Assembly (NCBI GenBank): GCA_038223055.1
Contig: JBBRHF010000158.1
Coordinates: 1 to 10,158 of the forward strand
Reading direction: 5' to 3'
Origin: JBBRHF01 sp038223055
GTDB lineage: Bacteria; Actinomycetota; Actinomycetes; JACCUZ01
Length of the DNA stretch: 10,158 nucleotides
The notes under the pieces: generated by a model
Seen by the model: the letters and a program-made list of their open reading frames with translations, nothing else
Databases searched by the model: none
What the model was told of the DNA's origin: nothing
Translations under genes and position numbers: made by a program
Shown: positions 1 through 4,994 of the stretch, piece after piece
Numbering within the stretch: position 1 is the stretch's first letter
How the letters are laid out: the number at the start of each line of letters is the position of its first letter

Positions 1-136
1 GCCCGCCGCGCGGCGAGGACGGGGTCGGGCTCGATGTCGCGATCCCTTGGGAGCGAGGTCGGAGTGGACCGGCTGGGTGGCGCACATCGCCGCGGGCAGC
101 CCGGTCCACTTCGGTCTCCGGGTGGTGTTCCAGGCA

Positions 137-613
137 TCAACCGAGGGGGCGGCGACCGATGAAGCCCAGCAGCCGGGTCTGGGGGTCGGCGCCGTCGGGC
201 ACGGGGACCCGCGCGCCGTACTGCCCGGAGGCCCGGATCACCTGCTCCATCGACTCCATGCCGCCGAGCAACACAGCGCAGAAGTCCTGGTCGAGCCGCT
301 CGTTCTGGCCGGTGGCGCGGGCCAGATCCCAGGTGTGCATGAACACGTCGGCGGTGTAGAACTGGTCGACCGCCCGGTCCAGCGGCAGCTCGCCGATGTG
401 CGGGTTGCGCAGGGTCGCGCCGGACGTGGCCGGGTCGTCGAGCAGTTCCTTGACGGCAGCGCTGTGCACCCCCCAGGCGGCCCGGACGACGTCGTGCGCC
501 AGCCATCCTTCGACCGGTGCCGGCGCATCCCAGTCGCGGGTGCCCAGGACCCGGGCGGTGAATGCGCCGGCGATCTCGCGGTGCCGCTCGGCCGGCCGGT
601 CGGACAGCGTCAT
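137..613 (-). CDS. DinB-like / TIGR03086-type metal-binding protein, apparently internally shortened
   Basis: Encodes 158 residues. The core FYTADVFMHTWDLARATGQ (about residues 85-103), a preceding NPHIGELPLD stretch and a closing RLLGFIGR motif resemble the mycothiol-dependent maleylpyruvate isomerase / DinB-fold family often named TIGR03086; the exact reaction is unknown. The start chosen is the ATG at 613. An in-frame ATG at 637 would add eight residues and narrow the gap to the upstream SRPBCC gene from 35 to 11 bases. It is the last gene of an ArsR-SRPBCC-DinB operon. Oddity: residues 36-50 read GWLAHDVVR then AAWGVHS. From memory, relatives carry roughly 30 more residues here, including a His-Leu-Val segment that follows DVVR and supplies a metal ligand. 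The frame is kept, so a shorter, possibly metal-free protein could still be made. The family call is fairly sure; the deletion is inference. Confidence 0.75.
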   Translation of the reverse strand: MTLSDRPAERHREIAGAFTARVLGTRDWDAPAPVEGWLAHDVVRAAWGVHSAAVKELLDDPATSGATLRNPHIGELPLDRAVDQFYTADVFMHTWDLARATGQNERLDQDFCAVLLGGMESMEQVIRASGQYGARVPVPDGADPQTRLLGFIGRRPLG

Positions 614-648
614 GTGCCCATCGCCCCTGTCTTCCATGTCACTCGGGA

Positions 649-1140
649 TCAGACCGTCCCGTCGGCGATCAGGGCGTCGAGCTTGGCGTAGCCCTCGTCG
701 ATGCCGGTCTCCATGCCGCTGGACAGCCAGTCGTCGCGCGCCTCGAAGCTGTCGCACAGCGACTGCGCGCGAAGCCGGGTGCGGCCCTCGCCGAGATCCT
801 CGAACCACAGTGTCTCCAGCGCCACGCCGTCGGGGTCGCCGTCGAAGGTGAAGGTCTGCACGATCCGGTCCGAACGCACCTCGTGGAAACACCCGTGGAA
901 CCCGAACTCCGCACCCTCGCGGGTCGTGACGTAGCGCCAGCTTCCCCCGGTGCGCGCGTCCCAGAGCTCGATCCGGGTGTGAAAGCTGTTGGGACCGACC
1001 CAGTGCGCGAACAGGGCCGGGTCGGTGTGTGCACGGAACAGCTGCTCCGGCGTCGCCGCGAAGTCACGGGTCGTCCGGATGATCGGCAGACCCGGGTCGG
1101 CCTCGATCGTCACGGTGCTATAGGTGTCAACGGTGTTCAT
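649..1140 (-). CDS. SRPBCC / AHSA1-domain protein (START-like fold)
   Basis: Encodes 163 residues, normal for a single-domain AHSA1-type SRPBCC protein. Family signs are the early FAATPEQLFRAHTDPALFAHWVGP segment (helix and loop at the mouth of the cavity), the GGSWRYV strand, the FHEVRSDRIVQTFTF strands, and a long C-terminal helix from SGMETGIDEGYAKLD. The fold binds a hydrophobic ligand in a deep cavity; substrate and reaction cannot be read from sequence. The ATG start overlaps the stop of the upstream ArsR gene by four bases (ATGA), so translation is probably coupled. ArsR/SRPBCC pairs are common in actinobacteria, with the repressor controlling the pair; that the SRPBCC protein handles the same small molecule is only an inference. 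No truncation is visible. The final codons run to a TGA at 649-651, and the DinB-like gene follows. Confidence 0.9.
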   Translation of the reverse strand: MNTVDTYSTVTIEADPGLPIIRTTRDFAATPEQLFRAHTDPALFAHWVGPNSFHTRIELWDARTGGSWRYVTTREGAEFGFHGCFHEVRSDRIVQTFTFDGDPDGVALETLWFEDLGEGRTRLRAQSLCDSFEARDDWLSSGMETGIDEGYAKLDALIADGTV

Positions 1141-1490
1141 GATGCGGCTCCCTTCATCGGTTTCTCGGTGTCGTCCATCGCCGCCAGCACGGTGTCGAGC
1201 CGGCGGTAGCGCTCCTCGGCCTGGCGCCGATAGCGCTCGATCCAGGCGGTCATCAGGTCGAACACCTGAGCCTCCAGGTGGACGGGACTGCGATGCACGG
1301 ATTGCGGGCGGCTGACCAGCCCCACCTGCGCCAGCATCTTGAGGTGCTTGGACACGGCTTGCACGGTGAGGTCGAAGGGCGCGGCCAGCTCTCCGACGGT
1401 GGCGTCGCCCGCGGCCAGGCGAGCCACGAGGTCGCGCCGGGTCGGGTCTGCCAGGGCCGCGAAAACCCCGGAAAGTTGATCGGCCACCAC
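1137..1490 (-). CDS. ArsR/SmtB-family winged-helix transcriptional repressor
   Basis: Encodes about 117 residues. The ALADPTRRDLVARLAAGDATVGELA segment and the recognition helix LTVQAVSKHLKMLAQVGLV (about residues 41-59) are typical ArsR winged-helix features, followed by the wing (RSPVHLE) and a C-terminal dimerisation helix ending TEKPMKGAAS. No CxC metal site is present, so it is not an obvious metal sensor; it fits the group paired with SRPBCC proteins. The start is a GTG at 1490 or the adjacent in-frame GTG at 1487; both sit behind GAGGTGA, 5 or 8 bases away. The reading frame stays open much further upstream, to 1778, but that part crosses the promoter and operators and is not coding. 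First gene of the operon; its stop overlaps the SRPBCC start. Very likely autoregulated through the two flanking dyads. Confidence 0.9.
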   Translation of the reverse strand: MVADQLSGVFAALADPTRRDLVARLAAGDATVGELAAPFDLTVQAVSKHLKMLAQVGLVSRPQSVHRSPVHLEAQVFDLMTAWIERYRRQAEERYRRLDTVLAAMDDTEKPMKGAAS

Positions 1491-1491
1491 A

Positions 1492-1514
1492 CTCACCTCA
1501 ACTGATTGGTTGAC
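1492..1514. promoter_or_regulatory. Inner ArsR operator (O1), over the transcription start
   Basis: Contains a CAAC-TGATTG-GTTG dyad (arms 1499-1502 and 1509-1512). The whole 23-base stretch is the inverted copy of 1543-1565, with 20 of 23 positions matching. It lies between the -10 box and the arsR start and includes the GAGGTGAG ribosome site on the minus strand. ArsR-family operators are commonly short dyads of this kind; binding is inferred. Confidence 0.6.
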
Positions 1515-1518
1515 GAGG

Positions 1519-1547
1519 ACGCTATCCCCGGCCACCTGCCTTGTCAA
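1519..1547 (-). promoter_or_regulatory. Promoter of the arsR-SRPBCC-DinB operon
   Basis: On the minus strand there is a consensus -35 box TTGACA (1542-1547), exactly 17 bases, then a -10 box TAGCGT (1519-1524). Transcription would start near 1512, giving a leader of about 20 bases that contains the GAGGTGA ribosome site. The -35 overlaps the outer operator and the start point falls in the inner operator, a layout that suits repression. This is the best promoter in the window by consensus and spacing. Confidence 0.75.
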
Positions 1548-1565
1548 CCAGATAGTTGAGGTGAG
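1543..1565. promoter_or_regulatory. Outer ArsR operator (O2), over the -35 box
   Basis: Contains a CAAC-CAGATA-GTTG dyad (arms 1545-1548 and 1555-1558), centred 46 bp from the O1 dyad. It overlaps the TTGACA -35 box of the arsR promoter. The outer end (GAGGTGAG, plus strand) mirrors the arsR ribosome site although no clear gene starts just downstream of it, so the duplication may reflect an operator-driven inverted copy. Confidence 0.6.
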
Positions 1566-1684
1566 TCGGTGAATCCACTCGGGTCGGGCCAGTCCGTGGA
1601 GCGCTCCGCGAGATAGGTCGACCCGGCGACGGATTCGATCACGGCGCGCGGAAACCCACTCTCGCATGCGGAGCCAATCTCTCT

Positions 1685-1690
1685 TAGCGT
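1685..1690 (+). promoter_or_regulatory. Possible -10 element for leaderless transcript
   Basis: TAGCGT is followed by seven bases and then a GTG (1698). This is the spacing of a leaderless actinobacterial start. No convincing -35 box is seen 16-18 bases upstream. It is the only promoter-like signal between the ArsR operators and the hydrolase gene. Confidence 0.4.
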
Positions 1691-1697
1691 TGCGCCG

Positions 1698-1793
1698 GTG
1701 AACCAGACATCGCCAGGCGGTCTGCTCACCGGCATCCGGGTCGACGCCGCCCGGATGGCCAACACCGCGCGCCAACACCAGGAGCCGACGTGA
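1698..1793 (+). CDS. Possible small leaderless ORF coupled to the hydrolase gene
   Basis: A 31-codon ORF from GTG to a TGA that overlaps the start codon of the hydrolase by four bases (GTGA). It reads MNQTSPGGLLTGIRVDAARM then 11 more residues. The support is positional: a TAGCGT -10-like box ends eight bases before the GTG, no ribosome site is present (as expected for a leaderless message), and its stop is placed for translational coupling. I do not recognise the peptide. It could be a leader peptide that controls the hydrolase, a small protein, or chance, since high-GC DNA often keeps short frames open. The hydrolase also has its own AGGAG site, so coupling would not be essential. Confidence 0.35.
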   Translation: MNQTSPGGLLTGIRVDAARMANTARQHQEPT

Positions 1794-2662
1794 CTATCCC
1801 CGTGATCACCCGGGTCCAGCTCGGCGGCGGACCGCTGCTGCCCCTGCTGCTGCTGGGCCCCTCGCTCGGCACCTCCGCCACCACGCTGTGGTCCGCGGTG
1901 GCGAGCCGACTCGGTGACGGATTCCACGTCGTGGGCTGGGACCTGCCCGGTCACGGGACCAACTCCGGTACCTCCGAACCCTTCACGATGGCCGAGCTCG
2001 CCGACGGCGTCTTTGCGATGGCCACCCGGGTGCTCGCCGAGCGAGAGGAACCCCGGGGCAGCTTCGCCTATGCCGGTGACTCCGTCGGCGGCGCCGTCGG
2101 CCAGCAACTGCTGCTCGACCGGCCGGACCGGGTCACGGGGGCCGTGTTGCTCGGGACCGCCGCCTGGTTCGGTGACCCGGCGACGTGGCAGGCCCGCGCC
2201 GCGCAGGTGCGCGATGCCGGCACCGTGTCGATGGTCGAGACGTCGATCCATCGCTGGTTCCCGGCCGGCTTCCTCGAGCGGCGCCCCGAGGTGTCGATTC
2301 CGCTGCTGCAGGCGCTGAAGGACGCCGACCGGGAGGGCTACGCGGCTACTTGCGAGGCGCTGGGCGCGTTCGACGTACGCCGCCGGCTGAGCGAGATCGC
2401 CGCGCCGGTGCTCGTGGTGACCGGCGCCGAAGATGTTGCCGCACCGGTCGAGGCCGGTCGCCTGCTCGCCGAAAGGGTGCAGCACGGTCGGCTGGTGGTC
2501 CTTGACGGCGTGGCGCACCTGCCGCCCGCCGAGGCCCCCGACGTGGTCACCGCGCTGCTGCGTGACCATCTCGGGTCGGCGTCGAGATCCCCTCGCACGA
2601 CCGTCGCCGAGGTCATCAAGGCGGGGAGGGCGGTGCGTCGTGCGGTCTTCGGCGACCGCTGA
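1790..2662 (+). CDS. pcaD: Alpha/beta hydrolase, 3-oxoadipate enol-lactonase (PcaD)-like
   Basis: Encodes 290 residues with a full alpha/beta-hydrolase core: an oxyanion segment LLGPSLGTSATTLW (about 21-34), DLPGHG (51-56), nucleophile elbow GDSVG with Ser98, acid Asp215 in TGAEDVAAP, and His243 in GVAHLPPAE. LGPSLGTSATTLW and VLLGTAAWFGDPATW resemble PcaD, which hydrolyses 3-oxoadipate enol-lactone to 3-oxoadipate in the protocatechuate branch of the beta-ketoadipate pathway (cytoplasm). The GTG start follows AGGAG with five bases between. The last 20 or so residues (TVAEVIKAGRAVRRAVFGDR) match the beginning of PcaC, and PcaC-like coding continues out of frame after the stop, so this gene was once a PcaL fusion. 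The hydrolase domain itself looks complete and may still work alone. No other pca genes are nearby, so another lactonase or esterase role is possible. Confidence 0.8.
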   Translation: MTIPVITRVQLGGGPLLPLLLLGPSLGTSATTLWSAVASRLGDGFHVVGWDLPGHGTNSGTSEPFTMAELADGVFAMATRVLAEREEPRGSFAYAGDSVGGAVGQQLLLDRPDRVTGAVLLGTAAWFGDPATWQARAAQVRDAGTVSMVETSIHRWFPAGFLERRPEVSIPLLQALKDADREGYAATCEALGAFDVRRRLSEIAAPVLVVTGAEDVAAPVEAGRLLAERVQHGRLVVLDGVAHLPPAEAPDVVTALLRDHLGSASRSPRTTVAEVIKAGRAVRRAVFGDR

Positions 2663-2772
2663 TCGCGCGCGGACACGACGAGGAGCTTTCCCTGCACCTG
2701 GTCGCTGCGAGGCGCAACGGGCTGAGCACCGACGAGATCAAGGCGGTCATCCTGCGCAGCGCGATCCACTGC
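2603..2772 (+). pseudogene. Remnant of PcaC (4-carboxymuconolactone decarboxylase) half of a former PcaL fusion
   Basis: The hydrolase frame ends with VAEVIKAGRAVRRAVFGDR, which resembles the PcaC N-terminus (relatives continue GDAHVDRA). Immediately after, in another frame (2659-2772), comes LIARGHDEELSLHLVAARRN then GLSTDEIKAVILRSAIHC, clearly the C-terminal helices of the carboxymuconolactone decarboxylase family. About 45 residues between these parts are missing, and the frame is shifted at about 2655-2660. After the Cys codon at 2770-2772 the expected continuation (GVPAAN-like) is absent in all frames, so there is a second break. The decarboxylase cannot be functional. The family match is clear; the size of the deletion is estimated from memory of intact PcaC. 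Confidence 0.75.
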
Positions 2773-2878
2773 GTGGCAACCGTTGGTACACCGACGGCAG
2801 GTCCCACGAGAACTCCACAGGTGACAAGCTGGTCGCCCTGGTGCAATGCATCCGGTAGCCACAACCAGACACCGCCAC
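2773..2878. other. No recognisable gene; end of the degraded pcaL region
   Basis: One plus-strand frame stays open here and ends with STGDKLVALVQCIR before a TAG at 2856-2858. It has no start of its own and no family I recognise. It may be the tail of another broken gene joined to the pcaC remnant, or chance. Together with the hairpin and the DUF664 remnant, the stretch from 2663 to 3656 contains no intact gene. Confidence 0.4.
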
Positions 2879-2910
2879 GGAGCCCGCCCCCGACCACGGG
2901 GGCGGGCTCC
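2879..2910. terminator. Strong hairpin, likely bidirectional terminator
   Basis: A perfect 14-base-pair GC-rich stem (arms 2879-2892 and 2897-2910) closes a four-base ACCA loop. No T-run follows on either strand, which is common for actinobacterial terminator hairpins. It lies between the plus-strand hydrolase/pcaC remnant and the convergent minus-strand DUF664 remnant, so it can end both transcripts. Confidence 0.7.
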
Positions 2911-3052
2911 CGACCGCGAAACCAGACCACACCGCCGCGGGGCGCCGGGGACTGCCGGTGGGGTCCTCCCCGGTCCTCCCCTCAGCTGCGGCCACCGACA
3001 GCGGTCGCAGGAATGATGGGCGAGCAACGGCGACTCGCGGTCCGCGGATCGG

Positions 3053-3350
3053 CTACTCCCCCACCGTGCCGTCGATCGCTTCGCGGAGGAAGTCAGCGTG
3101 GCCGGCGTGGCGGGCGGTCTCCTCGATCGGGCAGGGCAGCGAAGCGCACCTCCATCCAGACCTCTTCCACCATCGACAGGTGGTAGAGCAACCCAGCGAG
3201 CGTGAGCTCCGACGGGGGGTGCTTACGTGCCAGCTGCTCGCGGGTCAGGCCGTTGGTCTTGGACAGCATCGTCTCGCGCTGATAGTCGAGGTACTGCGAG
3301 AGCAGAACGAGCTCAGAGCCAACGGGATCAGGATCGATTCGCACCAGCAC
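3053..3350 (-). pseudogene. DUF664 / DinB-family gene, internally deleted and frameshifted
   Basis: The N-terminal part (GTG at 3350 or further upstream) reads LVLLSQYLDYQRETMLSKT, then LTREQLARKHPPSELTLAGL and LYHLSMVEEVWMEVRFAALP, a typical DUF664 DinB N-terminus with its first metal-ligand His (LYHLSMVEEVW). After LPD the frame is lost and a chance stop occurs at 3093. In the next frame the family's C-terminus follows directly: IEETARHAGHADFLREAIDGTVGE, stop at 3053-3055. Roughly 75-80 residues between the two parts are missing compared with intact relatives. The join falls in CCGATCGAGG (about 3121-3131), where GATCG could come from either side. The 5' end may also be cut: an open frame continues upstream to the IS630 remnant at about 3365 with no good start or ribosome site. 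Confidence 0.75.
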
Positions 3351-3364
3351 ATCCTTGCAGTCGG

Positions 3365-3640
3365 CTGACCAATCACCCGCGTTGCCACCTGCACTTCACC
3401 CCGACCGGCTCACCATGGATCAACCACGTCTGCGCTGGTTCGGCTTCCTCACCGACCCGCTCCTGCGCCGCGGCGTCCACAAAGCTGGCAGGCACAGGAG
3501 AAAGCCGTCCGCGACGCGGATCAGCACCTGGAACGAGGACCCCGCTGGCGACCCCACGTCGGCCCCGGTCGACAGAACCGAGACGACGTAGTTGCTCGAT
3601 TAGGCGGCGGCTGCCGACCCCGACTCTCGGCGGCCGTTGA
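3365..3640 (+). mobile_element. IS630-family transposase remnant (C-terminal part, several frameshifts)
   Basis: Three frames read in turn give the end of an IS630-type DDE transposase. First HPRCHLHFTPTGSPWINHV (from about 3374), then after a shift LRWFGFLTDPLLRRGVHK (from about 3429), then after another shift QAQEKAVRDA and, shifted again, ISTWNEDP (about 3521-3544). A further stretch DDVVARLGGGC (about 3570-3600) fits the last helix. Intact relatives read like HFTPTSxSWLNxVExWFxxLTxxxxRRGVxxSVxxLExxIxxWIxxWN. The N-terminal and central parts, including the first two catalytic Asp residues, are missing, and no terminal inverted repeats were found. It lies between the 5' end of the DUF664 remnant and the DUF1801 gene, so it may mark an old insertion-deletion event. 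Confidence 0.7.
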
Positions 3641-3656
3641 CGGGGCACCGTAGTTG

Positions 3657-4073
3657 TCAGCTGCTGGTCGCCAGGCGGAAGGATCGATCGATGAGCTCGC
3701 GCAAGGTTGCGGCGTCGGCTTGGTCGACGCGCTTGAGGTAGAGGCATCCCTTGCCGGTCTGGTGCTGCCCGACGCGGGCCAGCAGGTCCTCGTATTCGTC
3801 CAGACCGCCGATCGGGTACAGCACCGTTTGTGCCTTTCGCGGGGAGAAGCTGACCGCAGCGACATCTCCCACTCGACCGGATGGGTAGTGGTAATGCCGC
3901 GACCCGAACCCCACGATCGACGTGCCCCACATGACCGGCGGCTGCCCGGTCACCTCCTGCATCACAGTGAGCAACAGCTGGGCGTCGTGCCGCCGCTGGC
4001 CATCAGCGACGGCGTCGATGAAGGCCCCGACATCGCCGTCCGTCGGGCTGGTCTTGTTTGAGCCGTCGGCCAT
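3657..4073 (-). CDS. DUF1801 domain-containing protein
   Basis: Encodes 138 residues, the full length expected. Family signs are the early DVGAFIDAVADGQRRHDAQ helix, TGQPPVMWGTSIVGFG (the W-G-x-x-x-x-G-F-G segment), AVSFSPRKAQTVLYPIGG and GKGCLYLKRVDQADAATLRE. The family has a small alpha/beta fold; its function is unknown. The ATG start at 4073 is preceded by GAGGTGA nine bases away, a good ribosome site. On the minus strand a TAGCGT box (4127-4132) may be its -10 element, and a small hairpin (CGGGGG/CCCCCG, 4109-4126) would sit near the transcript start. It is transcribed away from the VapBC side and is flanked by degraded genes, yet shows no damage. Confidence 0.85.
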   Translation of the reverse strand: MADGSNKTSPTDGDVGAFIDAVADGQRRHDAQLLLTVMQEVTGQPPVMWGTSIVGFGSRHYHYPSGRVGDVAAVSFSPRKAQTVLYPIGGLDEYEDLLARVGQHQTGKGCLYLKRVDQADAATLRELIDRSFRLATSS

Positions 4074-4214
4074 CTCCAGTCACCTCGCTCTGCCTGTCGT
4101 GCACACTGCGGGGGATGTCACCCCCGACGCTAACCCCATGGACGCGACGTACGACGTGGCGATTGTCGCCATTCACGCGATGGCCGCCCGGAGAAAGTAC
4201 TTGAGGTGATCATC

Positions 4215-4323
4215 ATGCCCCGAAGCTTGCAGGAGGATCCTCGAACATGCCGATGAGTTGGAGCGTCGGTTCGAGAACACGAACCGAAAGACGTCCGCGA
4301 GCCCAAGGCGCATGTAAAATGCA
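4215..4323 (+). pseudogene. Frameshifted antitoxin-like gene with an intact ribosome site
   Basis: An almost perfect ribosome site GAGGTGATC (4203-4211) precedes an ATG at 4215. The frame reads MPRSLQE and is then shifted by one base; the next frame gives ILEHADELERRFEN (about 4237-4278), and a further shift gives HEPKDVREPKAH (about 4277-4312). Put together this resembles the start of small actinobacterial antitoxin-like proteins that begin with an ILEHADELARRFE helix. As it stands only a 13-codon peptide would be made. The rest of the gene is absent, replaced by the vapB promoter. The family assignment is from memory of similar N-termini and is moderate. Confidence 0.5.
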
Positions 4324-4328
4324 TGCAT
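4315..4328 (+). promoter_or_regulatory. vapB -10 element and start-codon palindrome (candidate operator)
   Basis: TAAAAT (4315-4320) ends six bases before the vapB ATG (4327), and no ribosome site is present, so the message is probably leaderless. ATGCATGCAT (4319-4328) is a perfect 10-base palindrome joining the -10 box to the start codon. VapB proteins usually bind such palindromes to repress their own operon. No clear -35 box is seen. Confidence 0.5.
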
Positions 4329-4596
4329 GGTTGCTCTTCAGATCCGCGACGTTCCCGATGACATCCGACGAGCGCTGGCCGAGCGGGCAGCAGCCCGCGG
4401 ACAGTCGCTGCAGTCATTTCTGTTGACGCTGGTCACCGACGAGGCGCGTCGATCGACCAACCTGGCTCTCTTGGAAGGTTTCGGCGCTCGCCAGGATGGC
4501 TCACGCCTGTCGAGCACGCAGGTGACCGAAGCGCTTGATCAGGCCCGGGCCGAGCGCGAGGCCCTTCTGAGCGGCGCCGAGAGCGATGCCCGGTGA
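4327..4596 (+). CDS. vapB: VapB/FitA-type ribbon-helix-helix antitoxin
   Basis: Encodes 89 residues. The N-terminus MVALQIRDVPDDIRRALAER then AAARGQSLQSFLLTLVTDEA is a ribbon-helix-helix DNA-binding domain (strand about 2-7, helices about 10-23 and 27-41) of the FitA/VapB group. The C-terminal part, rich in Glu, Ala and Arg, is the usual toxin-neutralising tail. It is the antitoxin for the PIN toxin immediately downstream: its TGA overlaps the vapC GTG by four bases. The start has no ribosome site, but a -10-like TAAAAT is placed six bases upstream, suggesting a leaderless transcript. Autorepression through the palindrome at the start codon is the likely control. The frame and family are clear. 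Confidence 0.9.
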   Translation: MVALQIRDVPDDIRRALAERAAARGQSLQSFLLTLVTDEARRSTNLALLEGFGARQDGSRLSSTQVTEALDQARAEREALLSGAESDAR

Positions 4597-4994
4597 TCGT
4601 GGTCGACGCCTCAGTGCTGACCAACGCCTTCACCGACGATGGACCGGTCGGCACTCACTCCCGAGCCGAGCTCGCCCGTGATGCGCACTGGACTGCCCCC
4701 GGGCACCTCGTCGTGGAGGTGTTCTCCGCCGTCCGCGGCCGATGGCTCGGCCGGAAGATCACTGAGAAGCGCGCCGAGGACGCTCTCGCTGCCATCGTGA
4801 CCAGCACCATCGACCTTGTCGCGGTAGCACCACTGATGGAGCGCATGTGGGAACTGCGCAGCAACGTCTCTGGCTACGACGCCGCCTACATTGCCGTTGC
4901 CGAGGCCTTCGGCTGCACGTTGGTGACTGCTGACGCTCGCCTCGCTCGGGTCCCCGCTCTCCGCTGCGAGGTCCGCCTTGCTCTGCCGCTTTGA
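4593..4994 (+). CDS. vapC: VapC-type PIN-domain ribonuclease toxin
   Basis: Encodes 133 residues, the usual VapC length. The PIN-domain acidic residues are all present: Asp5 in VVDASV, Glu42 in VVEVFSAV, Asp96 in GYDAAYIAVAEAFGC and Asp114 in VTADARL. These bind the Mg/Mn ions used to cut RNA; the target (often tRNA or 23S rRNA in this family) cannot be predicted. The GTG start lies inside the vapB stop (GTGA), so translation is coupled. The toxin appears intact and should need VapB to be tolerated. Its own TGA overlaps a TTG that opens an Arc-like antitoxin fragment in another frame, hinting that a third TA gene once abutted it. Confidence 0.92.
   Translation: MIVVDASVLTNAFTDDGPVGTHSRAELARDAHWTAPGHLVVEVFSAVRGRWLGRKITEKRAEDALAAIVTSTIDLVAVAPLMERMWELRSNVSGYDAAYIAVAEAFGCTLVTADARLARVPALRCEVRLALPL

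Noticed and set aside
1..137. A minus-strand ATG at 137 overlapping the DinB-like stop (TGATG), open to the left edge, as a possible fourth operon gene.
   Set aside because: Its first codons have low G/C at third positions, unlike real genes here; the high-G/C third-position pattern switches frames near position 40. No family was seen in any frame, so it stays unassigned.
1510..1538. A divergent plus-strand promoter formed by the mirrored TTGACG in the inner operator.
   Set aside because: No -10 box at 16-18 bases; the hexamers there are GC-rich and lack TAnnnT.
1569..1616. A 15-codon plus-strand ORF after the outer operator's GAGGTGAG.
   Set aside because: The ribosome-like sequence is explained as the mirror copy of the arsR site; the peptide is very short and no plus-strand promoter fits.
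1544..2569. A 341-codon minus-strand frame opposite the hydrolase.
   Set aside because: Antisense to a gene with a complete catalytic triad; no recognisable motif.
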